NCBI RefSeq assembly: GCF_029937755.1
Contig: NZ_JAPYPG010000002.1
Location: 349,648-413,647, forward strand
Direction of reading: 5' to 3'
Length of the DNA stretch: 64,000 nucleotides
Origin: Henriciella sp.
GTDB taxonomy: Bacteria > Pseudomonadota > Alphaproteobacteria > Caulobacterales > Hyphomonadaceae
The translations under genes were made by a program, and so were the position numbers. Below the pieces are notes generated by a model. That model searched no databases and was not told where the DNA came from. It saw nothing but the letters and a program-made list of their open reading frames with translations. Of this stretch, positions 51,311 to 60,619 are shown piece after piece. Numbering within the stretch: position 1 is the first letter of the stretch; each line of letters starts with the position of its first letter.

Positions 51311-53797
51311 TCACGATTGCGTCAGGACATCAAGGACACTGTCGGATATGGACTGGCGCACATCGCCATATCCGTCCCAGGGGTCCTCCCTGAGTGAGGA
51401 GAGGCGCTGGCGGATATTGGAAAGCGTGTACTTGTTAGCCGCCTCCACGCCGGAAAGCTCGTCCCAGCGGATGGGGACGGCAACCGGCGCGCCGGGCCGG
51501 GCACGCAGCGAGTAGGGGCAGATCGCCGTTGAGCCGCGCTCATTGCGCAGCCAGTCGATAAAGATCTTGCCCTTGCGTTTGGCTTTCGAGGCTTCGGCGA
51601 CATAGCGGTCCGGCGCGGCTGCTGAAAGCTGCCTGGCGAGCCCCCGTGCCGCCGCCTTTACATCGTTCCACTCACGCCGTCGCTCCAGCGGGACAACAAC
51701 GTGGATTCCCTTGCCGCCGGTCAGCAGCGCAAAGGACTGGAGCCCGGCGCTGTCGAGCACGTCGCGCACCTCGACTGCGGCAGCCTTCACCTGGTCGAAG
51801 TCCATCCCCTCATCTGGGTCGAGGTCGATAACTAGCCGGTCCGGCCGCTCAAGCCTGTCGGTCCGCGATCCCCAGACATGCAGCTCAAGCGCCCCAATTT
51901 GCGCGGCAGAAACAAGGGCTTCCGGCGTGTTCAGGAGAAGGTAGCTCGCTGTGTCGCCATCCTTTTCCTTGATCTCGGTTTCGCCGATGGCGTCAGGGAT
52001 GGAGTCGGTATGGTGTTTCTGGAAAAAGCACTTGCCGCCCGCCCCTGAAGGACAGCGTACAAGGCTCACCGGACGATCCTTGATGTGAGGCAGCAGGCGC
52101 GGCGCAATGTCGGCGAGGTATTCCGCGATCTCGCGCTTTGTAGCCCCCTGCTCTTCATAAACGACACGGTCGGGATGGCTGATGCGGATACCGAGCACCT
52201 TGCCGTCACCGCCGTCCTGTCCGCCTTCGGCCTCGGCCTGCTTTTCGGATGTCGATGTCACGTCCTTTGGCTCCTTGTCCTCCCTCAGGCCCTGAAAACT
52301 CGGATGCCGCAACAGACCATCGGGGGTGCGCTCTGTATAGGCGATTTCGCCAACGAGTTTCGGCGTCAGCCAGACAGCGCCTCGTTTTGCCTCGCCCGGA
52401 ATATCCTTGAAGGGGCACGTCTTGCGCTCGAGCGTCGCCATCTTGCCATCGAGTTCGTTCATCAAGGCCTCGTCGAACCCGGTGCCGACGCGGCCGCGAT
52501 AGAGAAGCTTGCCGTCTTCATACTCACCGAGCAGCAGGGACGCGAAGGGCCGGCCTTTCTTGTCGGACTTTCGGTACCCGCCAATAACGAACTCATCGCG
52601 CCCCACGCACTTCGACTTGATCCAGCTGCTGCCGCGTCCGGACTTGTATTTGGCCGATGTCTTTTTCGAGATGATGCCTTCCAGCCCCATGCCGCAAGCC
52701 TTGCCGATGACGGCTTCACCCTTGCCTGCGATATGGTCGGAAAAGTGCAGGATATCGTCGTCGACGGGTATGATCTTCTCGAGGGCCGACTTGCGATCGC
52801 TCAGCGGCTTCTTGCGCATGTCCTTGCCGTTGAGCGAAAGCAGGTCGAAGGCATAGTAGGCGAGCGTGGCATCGGCGCCGTCATTGGTCGCCGCCTGCAG
52901 CGAGGCGAAGTGGCTGTGGCCGCGCTCATCCAGCGCCACGAGTTCTCCGTCGATGGCGGCCGTCTTGACGTCGAGCCCGGCCAGCGCTTTCGCGATGCCC
53001 GGATAGCGGTCCGTCCAGTCCTTGCCATTCCGGGTGATAAGCCGAACCTGATGGCCCGCGATCAGAGCCTGGATGCGATAGCCGTCGAATTTCAGTTCGT
53101 GCAGCCACTCGTCGCCTTCCGGCGGATCGTCGCGCAGCGTCGCGAGTTGAGGTTTCACGAAGTCGGGGAAGTGCGGTTTTTCTTCCTCGCCCAGGACGCC
53201 CGCATCACCTTGCGCGGCAGCCTCTTCGATATCCTCGAAGTCGCGATCAGTCGTAACACTGGTCTCCCACTTTTCACGGGGATCGGTCTGCTCGTCGGCC
53301 TCCTCGTCACGCTCCTTGATAAGCAGCCAGTTCTGCTTGTCCTTTGTGCTGTTGCCCTTCATCAGGACGAGCGCCCAGCCGCCCTTCAGGCGCTCACCCT
53401 TGAGGTCGAATTTCAGCGAGCCTTTCTCCAGGCCTTCATGCGGATCTTCGCGCGGCACCCACTCGCCCTGGTCCCATAACATGACCGTCCCGGCACCATA
53501 CCCATCCGGGATAACGCCCTCGAAGCTGCCATAGTCGAGCGGATGGTCCTCGGTGCGCACGGCAAGGCGCTTGTCTGACGGGTCGAGGCTGGGCCCCTTG
53601 GTGACCGCCCAGCTCTTCAGGACGCCGTCCAGTTCGAGCCGGAAATCATAGTGAAGCCGGCTCGCATCATGCTTCTGGATGACAAAGCTCAGCTTGCTCT
53701 TCTTCTTGCGCCCGGCCTTGCCTTCAGGCTCCGGCGTGCGCGAGAAGTCCCGCTTCTTGCGATAGGTTTCAAGCGTATCTGACCCCTGCTTTGCCAT
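51311..53797 (-). CDS. ligD: ATP-dependent DNA ligase LigD (NHEJ)
   Basis: LigD repairs double-strand breaks together with Ku. The 828-aa protein has three domains in the order phosphoesterase, ligase and polymerase. The phosphoesterase (residues 35-165) shows HDASRLHYDFRLEL. The ligase (about 215-500) has the nucleotidyl Lys236 in ELKFDGYR. The polymerase/primase (about 545-828) has the catalytic VIDLDPDEG and GGKGIHV motifs. It starts 5 bases after the ku stop, forming a ku-ligD operon. Length and domain order match other alphaproteobacterial LigD. Confidence 0.96.
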   Translation of the reverse strand: MAKQGSDTLETYRKKRDFSRTPEPEGKAGRKKKSKLSFVIQKHDASRLHYDFRLELDGVLKSWAVTKGPSLDPSDKRLAVRTEDHPLDYGSFEGVIPDGYGAGTVMLWDQGEWVPREDPHEGLEKGSLKFDLKGERLKGGWALVLMKGNSTKDKQNWLLIKERDEEADEQTDPREKWETSVTTDRDFEDIEEAAAQGDAGVLGEEEKPHFPDFVKPQLATLRDDPPEGDEWLHELKFDGYRIQALIAGHQVRLITRNGKDWTDRYPGIAKALAGLDVKTAAIDGELVALDERGHSHFASLQAATNDGADATLAYYAFDLLSLNGKDMRKKPLSDRKSALEKIIPVDDDILHFSDHIAGKGEAVIGKACGMGLEGIISKKTSAKYKSGRGSSWIKSKCVGRDEFVIGGYRKSDKKGRPFASLLLGEYEDGKLLYRGRVGTGFDEALMNELDGKMATLERKTCPFKDIPGEAKRGAVWLTPKLVGEIAYTERTPDGLLRHPSFQGLREDKEPKDVTSTSEKQAEAEGGQDGGDGKVLGIRISHPDRVVYEEQGATKREIAEYLADIAPRLLPHIKDRPVSLVRCPSGAGGKCFFQKHHTDSIPDAIGETEIKEKDGDTASYLLLNTPEALVSAAQIGALELHVWGSRTDRLERPDRLVIDLDPDEGMDFDQVKAAAVEVRDVLDSAGLQSFALLTGGKGIHVVVPLERRREWNDVKAAARGLARQLSAAAPDRYVAEASKAKRKGKIFIDWLRNERGSTAICPYSLRARPGAPVAVPIRWDELSGVEAANKYTLSNIRQRLSSLREDPWDGYGDVRQSISDSVLDVLTQS

Positions 53798-53802
53798 TGC
53801 TG

Positions 53803-54687
53803 TCAGGCCGCCTTGTCAGACTTGGATTTTGATCCTGATTTCGCCTTCGACCTGGAAGACGATGATTTCGAAGAGGATTTCTTCTTGCCGGACGAGCCCT
53901 TGTCGACGCTCTTCTTGAGCGCATCCATGAGATCGACCACCTTGCCGCTGCTGCCGGATTTTCCGTCCCCTGACGAGGCATCCTCGCTGACGGCACCCTC
54001 TTCTTTCTTCTCCTTGATGAGTTCCTTCAGCGCATCGGCATATTTCGACTTGAAGGCGTCGGGCTTGAAGGGCGCGGATTTGCGCTCGATCAGCTCGCCG
54101 GCGAGGTCGAGCATCTCCTTGTCGGGCTTCATCTCCGGAATGTCGTCAAAGATCTTGTCGCTCTCGCGGATCTCGTCTGCAAAGCGCAGCGTCTCCAGCA
54201 GCAGGCCATCGCCGCAAGGTTTGATTGCCACGACATAGTCACGCCCACGCACGGCCATCTGGCCGAGACCTACCATCTTGTGCTTGCGCAGCGCTTCGCG
54301 GATGACGGTAAAGCCTTCAGCTGCCACTTCGTCATCGCTCGGGACGACATAATAGGGCTTCTCGAAATAGCGCGGATCAATCTCGCACGCCTCCACAAAC
54401 TGGACGAGATCAATGGTCCGCTTGCTCTCAAGCTTGATCTCGTCGAGCTCATCGGGCTCCAGGATGACGTATTCGTCCTTGCTCGTCTCGAACCCCTTCA
54501 CGATCTCATCTGTATCGACCGGGCCAACACCTTCGGCGACCTTCTGGTAGCGGATCCGCTTGCCGCTCGGCTTGTGGATCTGACGCAGGGATATCCGCCG
54601 CGATGATGCGGTGGCGGTATAGAGTTCAATTCCGATATTCACGAGGGAAAGGCGTAGATGCCCTTTCCAGTATGCACGCAAGGCCAT
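53803..54687 (-). CDS. ku: Non-homologous end joining protein Ku
   Basis: Bacterial Ku forms a ring on DNA ends and recruits LigD. The 294-aa product starts MALRAYWKGHLRLSLVNIGIE and has KPSGKRIRYQKV and the central core YVVPSDDEVAAEGFTVIREALR. The C-terminal tail of about 40 residues is Lys/Ser-rich (SGKKKSSSKSSSS), a form of the DNA-binding extension seen in some Ku proteins. The start at 54687 is chosen by family alignment, with GGAG about 10 bases upstream. Confidence 0.96.
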   Translation of the reverse strand: MALRAYWKGHLRLSLVNIGIELYTATASSRRISLRQIHKPSGKRIRYQKVAEGVGPVDTDEIVKGFETSKDEYVILEPDELDEIKLESKRTIDLVQFVEACEIDPRYFEKPYYVVPSDDEVAAEGFTVIREALRKHKMVGLGQMAVRGRDYVVAIKPCGDGLLLETLRFADEIRESDKIFDDIPEMKPDKEMLDLAGELIERKSAPFKPDAFKSKYADALKELIKEKKEEGAVSEDASSGDGKSGSSGKVVDLMDALKKSVDKGSSGKKKSSSKSSSSRSKAKSGSKSKSDKAA

Positions 54688-54748
54688 GGCTTGATGTCTC
54701 CAGTGCCGAATCAATGCCGGCAAATTGTTTCGGTTCCGCACTGAGTGG

Positions 54749-54782
54749 CGCCGGCCCCGGCTTTGTCCTGCCGGGGCCGGCG
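54749..54782 (-). terminator. Perfect 13-bp hairpin after katE
   Basis: CGCCGGCCCCGGC and GCCGGGGCCGGCG form a perfect 13-base GC stem around an 8-base loop. It lies 21 bases after the katE stop and about 60 bases upstream of the ku start. There is no T-run, so it is either a Rho-independent-like stop of poor efficiency or a 3'-end stabiliser for katE mRNA. Confidence 0.6.
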
Positions 54783-54803
54783 TGATTTCAGCGATGACCG
54801 CGA

Positions 54804-56864
54804 TCAGGCATCGCGATCCCAATAGCGATGCTTGGGCAGGGTCTTGAGGAAGCTGTCGGTCTTGCCGTCATCGAGGGCAAAGCAGCCATCATCGAGCTTG
54901 CCCGCAATCCCGGCTTCCTTCAGCAGTGTCGCCGCCCCGGCCGTATGGGCAATGAACTTGCCATGGGCGAAGGCATCGGTGACGAAGTCGCGCGCCGGTG
55001 GCATGTCGGCGAGCGTTTTGGCACCGTCTTCAGACAGCACCAGGGCCACCGCATCGAACAGGACGGACGGTCCGCCATCCACCTTCTCATGGGCTTCCAG
55101 CTGGCGGCCATCGCTAAGCTTCGCACCGCCCACCTTGGGCGCCACGATGATCGGCAGCGCACCGACCTCTTCCATCGCTTTCTGAAGCGTCTTCACCGCA
55201 TCGGCATCACTGCCATCGGCGATGAGGATACCAAGCTTGCGGCCTTTGAAATCCTTCGGACCGTTCTTGATGATGCTGAGCGCATCGGACGGCTTGAGAT
55301 CGGTGATCGTTTCGCGGGCGGCTTCAGCCGGGTCCGGCAGGTCGAGGCCAAGCCCCTCGGCAACCGATTTGGCGAGATCATCATCAATATTGCGCAGGTG
55401 CGAGAGCATACGCTTGCGCACCCGCATCTCCTGGCACTTGCTGAGTTCGAAGGTCAGCGCATTAGCGATGTGCGTCTGCTCGATGTCGGTCTGGCTGACA
55501 TAGAACTGCCGGGCCTGACTGTAATGGTCCGCAAAAGTTTCAGACCGGGTCACGATCTTTTCACCGCTGACCTCTTCCGGATAATGGACGTAACCCTTTT
55601 CCGGGTTTTCGCGCGGGCCGCCGTCTTCAGGGCCCCAGCTGTTCGGCTCATAGTTTGCCCGCCCCTTGGGGTTATGCATCGCCATGTGGCCGTCCTGCTG
55701 GAAGTTGCGCATCGGACATTGCGGGGCGTTGATCGGGATATGGGTAAAGTTCGGTCCGCCGAGGCGCTTCACCTGCGTGTCGAGGTAGGAGAAGTTGCGC
55801 CCCTGCAGCAGCGGGTCATTCGTGAAGCCGATACCCGGCACGACATTATTGGTGCAGAAGGCGACCTGCTCGGTCTCGGCGAAGAAATTATCGACCACCT
55901 TGTCCAGCACCATGCGCCCGACAATGCGCACTGGCACCTCCTCTTCCGGGATGATCTTGGTGGCGTCGAGCACATCGAAATCGAATTTCTCGGCAAAGTC
56001 CTCGTCGAAGAGCTGCATACCGAGTTCCCAGACGGGATAATTGCCCGTCTGGATCGCATCCCACATGTCGCGGCGATGGAAATCCGGATCGGCGCCATTG
56101 ATCTTCAACGCCTCGTTCCAGACGACCGACTGCAGCCCCTGCTTCGGCTTCCAGTGAAGCTTCACGAAAGTCGATTTGCCCTCGGCATTGATCAGCCGGA
56201 AGGTGTGAACCCCGAAGCCTTCCATGAAACGGAGAGAGCGCGGGATTGTCCGGTCGGACATGATCCACATCACCATGTTCATGGCTTCCGGAGACAGCGA
56301 GATGAAGTCCCAGAAATTGTCATGCGCGGTCTGGGCCTGCGGAAACCCTCGGTCCGGCGCAGGCTTGGCGGCGTGAATCAGGTCCGGAAACTTGATGGCG
56401 TCCTGAATAAAGAAGACCGGGATGTTATTGCCGACCAGGTCCCAATTGCCTTCCTTGGTATAGAACTTGGTTGCAAAACCACGCACATCCCGCGCGAGAT
56501 CCGGAGACCCCTTATTGCCCGCCACGGTGGAGAAACGGGTGAAGACAGGCGTCTTCTCGCCTTTCTGGAAAACGGCCGCCCGCGTGATGTCCGACAGGTC
56601 TTCGGTGCATTCGAAATGGCCGTGAGCAGCAAAGCCGCGCGCATGAACCACCCGCTCCGGAATACGCTCATGGTCGAAATGGAAGAGCTTTTCGCGGAAA
56701 TGGAAATCATCCATCAACATAGGACCGCGCTGGCCAGCCTTGAGATGATTCTGATCGTCGGAGACGGTCACACCCTGCTGGGTGGTCAGGGGGTCATGGC
56801 CATCCTTGGTCGTCTGATGCGGGGCACCGGCATCATCAATGGGGAGATCTTTCTTGCTAGCCAT
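54804..56864 (-). CDS. katE: Large-subunit catalase (KatE/HPII type)
   Basis: A monofunctional heme catalase of 686 aa. The catalytic His is in [12 protein letters not shown], the distal Asn region is [13 protein letters not shown], and the proximal heme Tyr lies in [17 protein letters not shown]-terminal class I amidotransferase-like domain (about residues 540-686; [18 protein letters not shown]) marks the large-subunit clade. The ATG at 56864 is preferred because AAGGA sits 8 bases upstream; the ATG two codons earlier is too close to it. It is divergent from a 67-aa gene. Confidence 0.95.
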   Translation of the reverse strand: MASKKDLPIDDAGAPHQTTKDGHDPLTTQQGVTVSDDQNHLKAGQRGPMLMDDFHFREKLFHFDHERIPERVVHARGFAAHGHFECTEDLSDITRAAVFQKGEKTPVFTRFSTVAGNKGSPDLARDVRGFATKFYTKEGNWDLVGNNIPVFFIQDAIKFPDLIHAAKPAPDRGFPQAQTAHDNFWDFISLSPEAMNMVMWIMSDRTIPRSLRFMEGFGVHTFRLINAEGKSTFVKLHWKPKQGLQSVVWNEALKINGADPDFHRRDMWDAIQTGNYPVWELGMQLFDEDFAEKFDFDVLDATKIIPEEEVPVRIVGRMVLDKVVDNFFAETEQVAFCTNNVVPGIGFTNDPLLQGRNFSYLDTQVKRLGGPNFTHIPINAPQCPMRNFQQDGHMAMHNPKGRANYEPNSWGPEDGGPRENPEKGYVHYPEEVSGEKIVTRSETFADHYSQARQFYVSQTDIEQTHIANALTFELSKCQEMRVRKRMLSHLRNIDDDLAKSVAEGLGLDLPDPAEAARETITDLKPSDALSIIKNGPKDFKGRKLGILIADGSDADAVKTLQKAMEEVGALPIIVAPKVGGAKLSDGRQLEAHEKVDGGPSVLFDAVALVLSEDGAKTLADMPPARDFVTDAFAHGKFIAHTAGAATLLKEAGIAGKLDDGCFALDDGKTDSFLKTLPKHRYWDRDA

Positions 56865-57079
56865 GGGCATCTTCCTTTGCTGTGTGATGCCAGACCAAGG
56901 TATTGGTTGAGCGTATTGTTCCCCCCTTCCGATCGCGAAATTTTCCATGGCCGGCATAGAACCAGCGCCAGCTTGATCCCGGTTATCAAGAAGTGGGTTT
57001 TTCGGAGCTTCAGACAGAGGAAAGGAACATCCCTCGAGGACGAAAGGTTGAGGAAGATATAGCCAGAAGGACAGTTGCG

Positions 57080-57283
57080 ATGAACGAACCGAAAAAGGCA
57101 AACCATCGTCAATCGACCCTGGACGAAAAGGCGAAGCCTCGAACCACACCGTCTACTGACGAACAGATTGAAGATCAGAAGGCCTTTCGCGAAAGCTCGG
57201 CCTATCCGCCGGCGCCGCCTGAAAACGATGATACTGTAGAGGACGCTGTGCGCCGCAAGAGCTGGGACACTCTCAAGCCCTAG
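57080..57283 (+). CDS. Small hydrophilic protein (67 aa)
   Basis: A short charged protein ([20 protein letters not shown]...) rich in Lys, Glu, Asp and Pro and ending [10 protein letters not shown]. It looks disordered and no family is recognised. AAGGA lies 8 bases upstream of the ATG, a good signal. It is divergent from katE (215-base shared control region) and 97 bases ahead of the epimerase-VKOR gene. A stress-related role is only suggested by position. Confidence 0.6.
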   Translation: MNEPKKANHRQSTLDEKAKPRTTPSTDEQIEDQKAFRESSAYPPAPPENDDTVEDAVRRKSWDTLKP

Positions 57284-57380
57284 GCGGCCCGCAGGAACCC
57301 CTGGCCCCCATCCCACGTTTTACAAGCCTCACAGGAGCCTGCGCTCCAACCGACAGACTGCATCGACCTATGAGGTAAAA

Positions 57381-59885
57381 TTGACGCAATCAGCCGATGT
57401 GAAGCCTATGAACAATTCAGAGGGCGGGGGCCGCCCCGTGGTTTTGATTACAGGTGCCGCTGGCGCGCTCGGCAGTGCCCTTGTGGCTGCTCTGGGAGAT
57501 AAATACCGGATTGTTGGCCTGGATGTGCCGGGCACCGAGGCTGATTGCGAACTGATCGGCTGTGACCTCACGTCTGACCAGTCGGTGCAGGAAGCCCTCA
57601 ACGAGCTTGCCGACAAGCATGGCCGTTCCATTGCCTCGGTAATCCACCTCGCCGCCTATTTCGATTTCACAGGACAGGAGCATCCGCTTTACGAAAAGCT
57701 CAATGTCGACGGCACGAGACGGCTCCTGAAAACCCTGCAGGACTTCGAGGTCGAGCGGTTCATCTATTCCGGAACGATGCTGGTGCATCAGGCCAGCGAC
57801 CCAGGCATGCCGATCTCCGAGGAAACAGAGCTCAATCCGAAATGGGCGTATCCGAAATCGAAGGCGGCGGCCGAAGCCGTCATCCGCGAAGAGCACGGCG
57901 ACATCCCCTACACCCTGCTTCATCTCGCCGGGGTCTATGATGAAGACTCCGCCGTTCCGACGCTATCTGAACAGATCCGGCGTATCTATGAACGCAATCC
58001 CCATGGCCATGCTTATGCGGGTTCGCTTGCGGTCGGTCAGGCCTTCGTCCACAAGGAGGACATGGTCGAGGCCTTCGGCCGCACGGTCGAACGGCGGGCC
58101 GACCTGCCTGACGAGAGCACCATACTGATCGGTGAGCCGGACACGCTCAGCTATGGCGAGCTGCAAGAGGAAATCGCTAACCTCATCCATGGCGACGAAG
58201 ACTGGCGCACATTCACCCTGCCCAAGCCACTCGCATCGCTGGGAGCCTGGCTGGAATCGAAATCCGAACCCGTCGTTCCCGATGATATCGACCAGGGCCA
58301 GAAGCCCTTCATCCGCCCCTTCATGGTCGACATGGCAGACGACCACTATGAACTGAACATCGAACGCGCCCGCCGACTGCTCGACTGGGAGCCTAAGCAC
58401 CGTCTTCGCGATGTACTGCCTGACATGGTCTCCAATCTGAAGGCCGACCCGCTCGGCTGGTACGAGACCAATGGCATCGTGCCGCCACCATGGCTCACCG
58501 CTGCCGGTGAGGAAGACCATGATCCGGATCAGGTCCGGCAAAAGGCCGAAGCCGAGTCGATCGAGCAGCACCGCAATTTCATCTGGGCGCCCTTCCTGAA
58601 CATGGCGATGGGCGCCTGGCTCATGACCAGTCCGAGCGTGATCGTCTACGATTCCGTCCCGCTCATCTGGAGCGACATGCTCAGCGGCCTCACGGTGATG
58701 GTGCTCGCCTTCCTGTCATTGTCCTGGAAGCTGCGCCTCGCACGCTGGGGCATTGCCGCGATTGCAAGCTGGGTGATGTTCGCGCCGCTTGCCTTCTGGG
58801 CGCCGACAGGGGCGGTCTATCTGAACCAGACGATTGCCGGCGCCGTGATTTTCGGCCTCGCCGTCCTGGCGCGACCGACACCGGGCGTGAATCCGGCCGC
58901 GGCCGCTACAGGACCGACCATCCCGCCGGGCTGGGACCAGTCCCCCTCCAGCTGGTTCCAGCGTGTCCCAATTATCGTCCTCGCCGTCCTCGGCTTTCTC
59001 ATCTCGCGTCACATGACCGCTTACCAGCTCGGCCATATCGATGGCGTGTGGGAACCCTTCTTCGCAGGCGCTGGCGGCAACGCAAAGAATGGCACAGAGG
59101 AAATCGTTACCTCATCCGTGTCTGAAGCCTGGCCGGTGCCTGATGCCGGCGTTGGCGCGCTGACCTACATGCTCGAAATTCTGATCGGCATTGTCGGCTC
59201 GACGCGGCGCTGGCGGACCATGCCCTGGCTCGTCCTCATCTTCGGTATCATGATCGTGCCGCTGGGTGTGGTGTCGATCACCTTCATCATCATCCAGCCT
59301 ATCGTCATCGGCACCTGGTGCACCCTCTGCCTGATCGCGGCGGCCGCCATGCTGCTCCAGATCCCCTATTCCGTCGATGAGTTGCTGGCGACCATCCAGT
59401 TCCTGATCCGCCGAAAGAAGCAGGGCCGTCCGGTGCTGTGGGTGCTGTTCCGGGGCGATACCGATGATGGCGGTGACGAACGGGTCGAGGATGATTTTCT
59501 GCAGCCACCGGGAACGATTATACGCGACATGGTCACAGGCGGCATGACCTATCCGTGGACGCTACTCGTCAGTGTTGCGCTTGGTATCTGGCTGATGTTC
59601 ACTCGCCTGACGCTCGGCGCGGAGGGGTCACTCGCCAATGCCGATCACCTGCTCGGCGCACTGGTCGTCACGGTTTCAGTCGCCGCGCTGGCCGAACCGA
59701 TCCGGCCGGTCCGCCTGCTCAATCTCTGTCTCGGCCTCGCCATCGCGCTGATGCCTTTCATCGTGGAGGCAACACTCCTCCAGATGGCTGCAGATGTCGT
59801 TGTCGGCCTCGCCATCGCGGCGCTCAGCCTGCCGCGCGGCAGCATCAATCACCAGTACGGCCAGTGGAGCCGCCACCTGGTCTAG
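57381..59885 (+). CDS. NAD-dependent epimerase fused to SPW-repeat and VKOR-like membrane domains
   Basis: An 834-aa fusion. Residues 20-370 are an extended SDR/epimerase: ITGAAGALGSALVAAL, the catalytic YPKSK and VIHLAAYFDF. About residues 390-500 have SPW-repeat-type helices (FLNMAMGAWLMTSPSVIVYD). About residues 515-700 resemble vitamin K epoxide reductase, with the active-site CxxC in WCTLC (Cys647, Cys650). More helices follow to the end. The paired loop cysteines of classic VKOR are not seen. Start: TTG 57381 has GAGG 5 bases upstream; ATG 57408 is possible. The family oxidises thiols via quinones; the fused epimerase role is unknown. Confidence 0.82.
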   Translation: MTQSADVKPMNNSEGGGRPVVLITGAAGALGSALVAALGDKYRIVGLDVPGTEADCELIGCDLTSDQSVQEALNELADKHGRSIASVIHLAAYFDFTGQEHPLYEKLNVDGTRRLLKTLQDFEVERFIYSGTMLVHQASDPGMPISEETELNPKWAYPKSKAAAEAVIREEHGDIPYTLLHLAGVYDEDSAVPTLSEQIRRIYERNPHGHAYAGSLAVGQAFVHKEDMVEAFGRTVERRADLPDESTILIGEPDTLSYGELQEEIANLIHGDEDWRTFTLPKPLASLGAWLESKSEPVVPDDIDQGQKPFIRPFMVDMADDHYELNIERARRLLDWEPKHRLRDVLPDMVSNLKADPLGWYETNGIVPPPWLTAAGEEDHDPDQVRQKAEAESIEQHRNFIWAPFLNMAMGAWLMTSPSVIVYDSVPLIWSDMLSGLTVMVLAFLSLSWKLRLARWGIAAIASWVMFAPLAFWAPTGAVYLNQTIAGAVIFGLAVLARPTPGVNPAAAATGPTIPPGWDQSPSSWFQRVPIIVLAVLGFLISRHMTAYQLGHIDGVWEPFFAGAGGNAKNGTEEIVTSSVSEAWPVPDAGVGALTYMLEILIGIVGSTRRWRTMPWLVLIFGIMIVPLGVVSITFIIIQPIVIGTWCTLCLIAAAAMLLQIPYSVDELLATIQFLIRRKKQGRPVLWVLFRGDTDDGGDERVEDDFLQPPGTIIRDMVTGGMTYPWTLLVSVALGIWLMFTRLTLGAEGSLANADHLLGALVVTVSVAALAEPIRPVRLLNLCLGLAIALMPFIVEATLLQMAADVVVGLAIAALSLPRGSINHQYGQWSRHLV

Positions 59886-59890
59886 CTGGC

Positions 59891-60619
59891 TCACATGGTT
59901 TCGGAGATGCGGCTGACACTGACCCTGGAGCGGAAACTGTCCTGCTCCCGGCAATACTGGCCGAGATGCACATCAAGCAGGGGTCGCCCGGTTTCAGTCG
60001 CAGCGCCGCGCAGGCAAAGCGCATACCCCATCCCCACTGATGAAGTCAGCGCTTCGGTCGGCAGGCTGCCCATGGCCCAGGACAGGAGAACGCCGCCGCT
60101 CAGATGGGCCATGGACTGCAACAGCATGTCCACGGGGATATCCTTGTCGAGATAACCCTCCTCCCCGGCGGAGTTGACCAGCCCATACCAGATCGCCCGC
60201 ATCTGCTTCAGACGCTCCGGCGAAGCCAGCCCTGTCTCCTCCTGCCCTCTCGTATTGAGAAGCGCGCGCCATATCGTTCGATAGAAATCAGGGTCGCTCG
60301 TATAATATCCGAAAGCGAGGTCGTGGGCGGCGAAGATCCGGTCTATGCTGTTGGCCGTTTCAAGGCGCTGGAATCGTTCCGTAAAGTCTCGCTCATCCTC
60401 GAACACGGCGAGCACCACTGCCCGCTTGGAGCCGAAGAGGTTGTAGGGGGTGGAGAGGCTGACATCCGCACGCTGCGACAGCGCCCGCATGGACAGGTCA
60501 GTGTCCCCGGTTTCGCGGATCAGGTCGCGGGCCGCCTTGACGATACGGAGTCTCCGTTCGGCCTTTGCCTGCTCGCGTTTGCTGATCGCTTCATCCAAAA
60601 GACTTGTCCTCCCCGGCAT
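59891..60619 (-). CDS. TetR family transcriptional regulator
   Basis: A 242-aa TetR-type regulator. The N-terminal helix-turn-helix reads RIVKAARDLIRETGDTDLSMRALSQRADVSLSTPYNLFGSKRAVV, and a larger C-terminal ligand domain follows. Its ATG overlaps the stop of the upstream FAD oxidoreductase gene by one base (TGATG), so it is part of the leftward operon and probably regulates it. It ends 5 bases from the convergent epimerase-VKOR gene. Confidence 0.92.
   Translation of the reverse strand: MPGRTSLLDEAISKREQAKAERRLRIVKAARDLIRETGDTDLSMRALSQRADVSLSTPYNLFGSKRAVVLAVFEDERDFTERFQRLETANSIDRIFAAHDLAFGYYTSDPDFYRTIWRALLNTRGQEETGLASPERLKQMRAIWYGLVNSAGEEGYLDKDIPVDMLLQSMAHLSGGVLLSWAMGSLPTEALTSSVGMGYALCLRGAATETGRPLLDVHLGQYCREQDSFRSRVSVSRISETM

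Noticed and set aside
54828-57062. A very long open frame antisense to katE
   Set aside because: It is a by-product of GC-rich codon bias on the opposite strand. Its translation has no recognisable domain, while the katE strand encodes a complete catalase.
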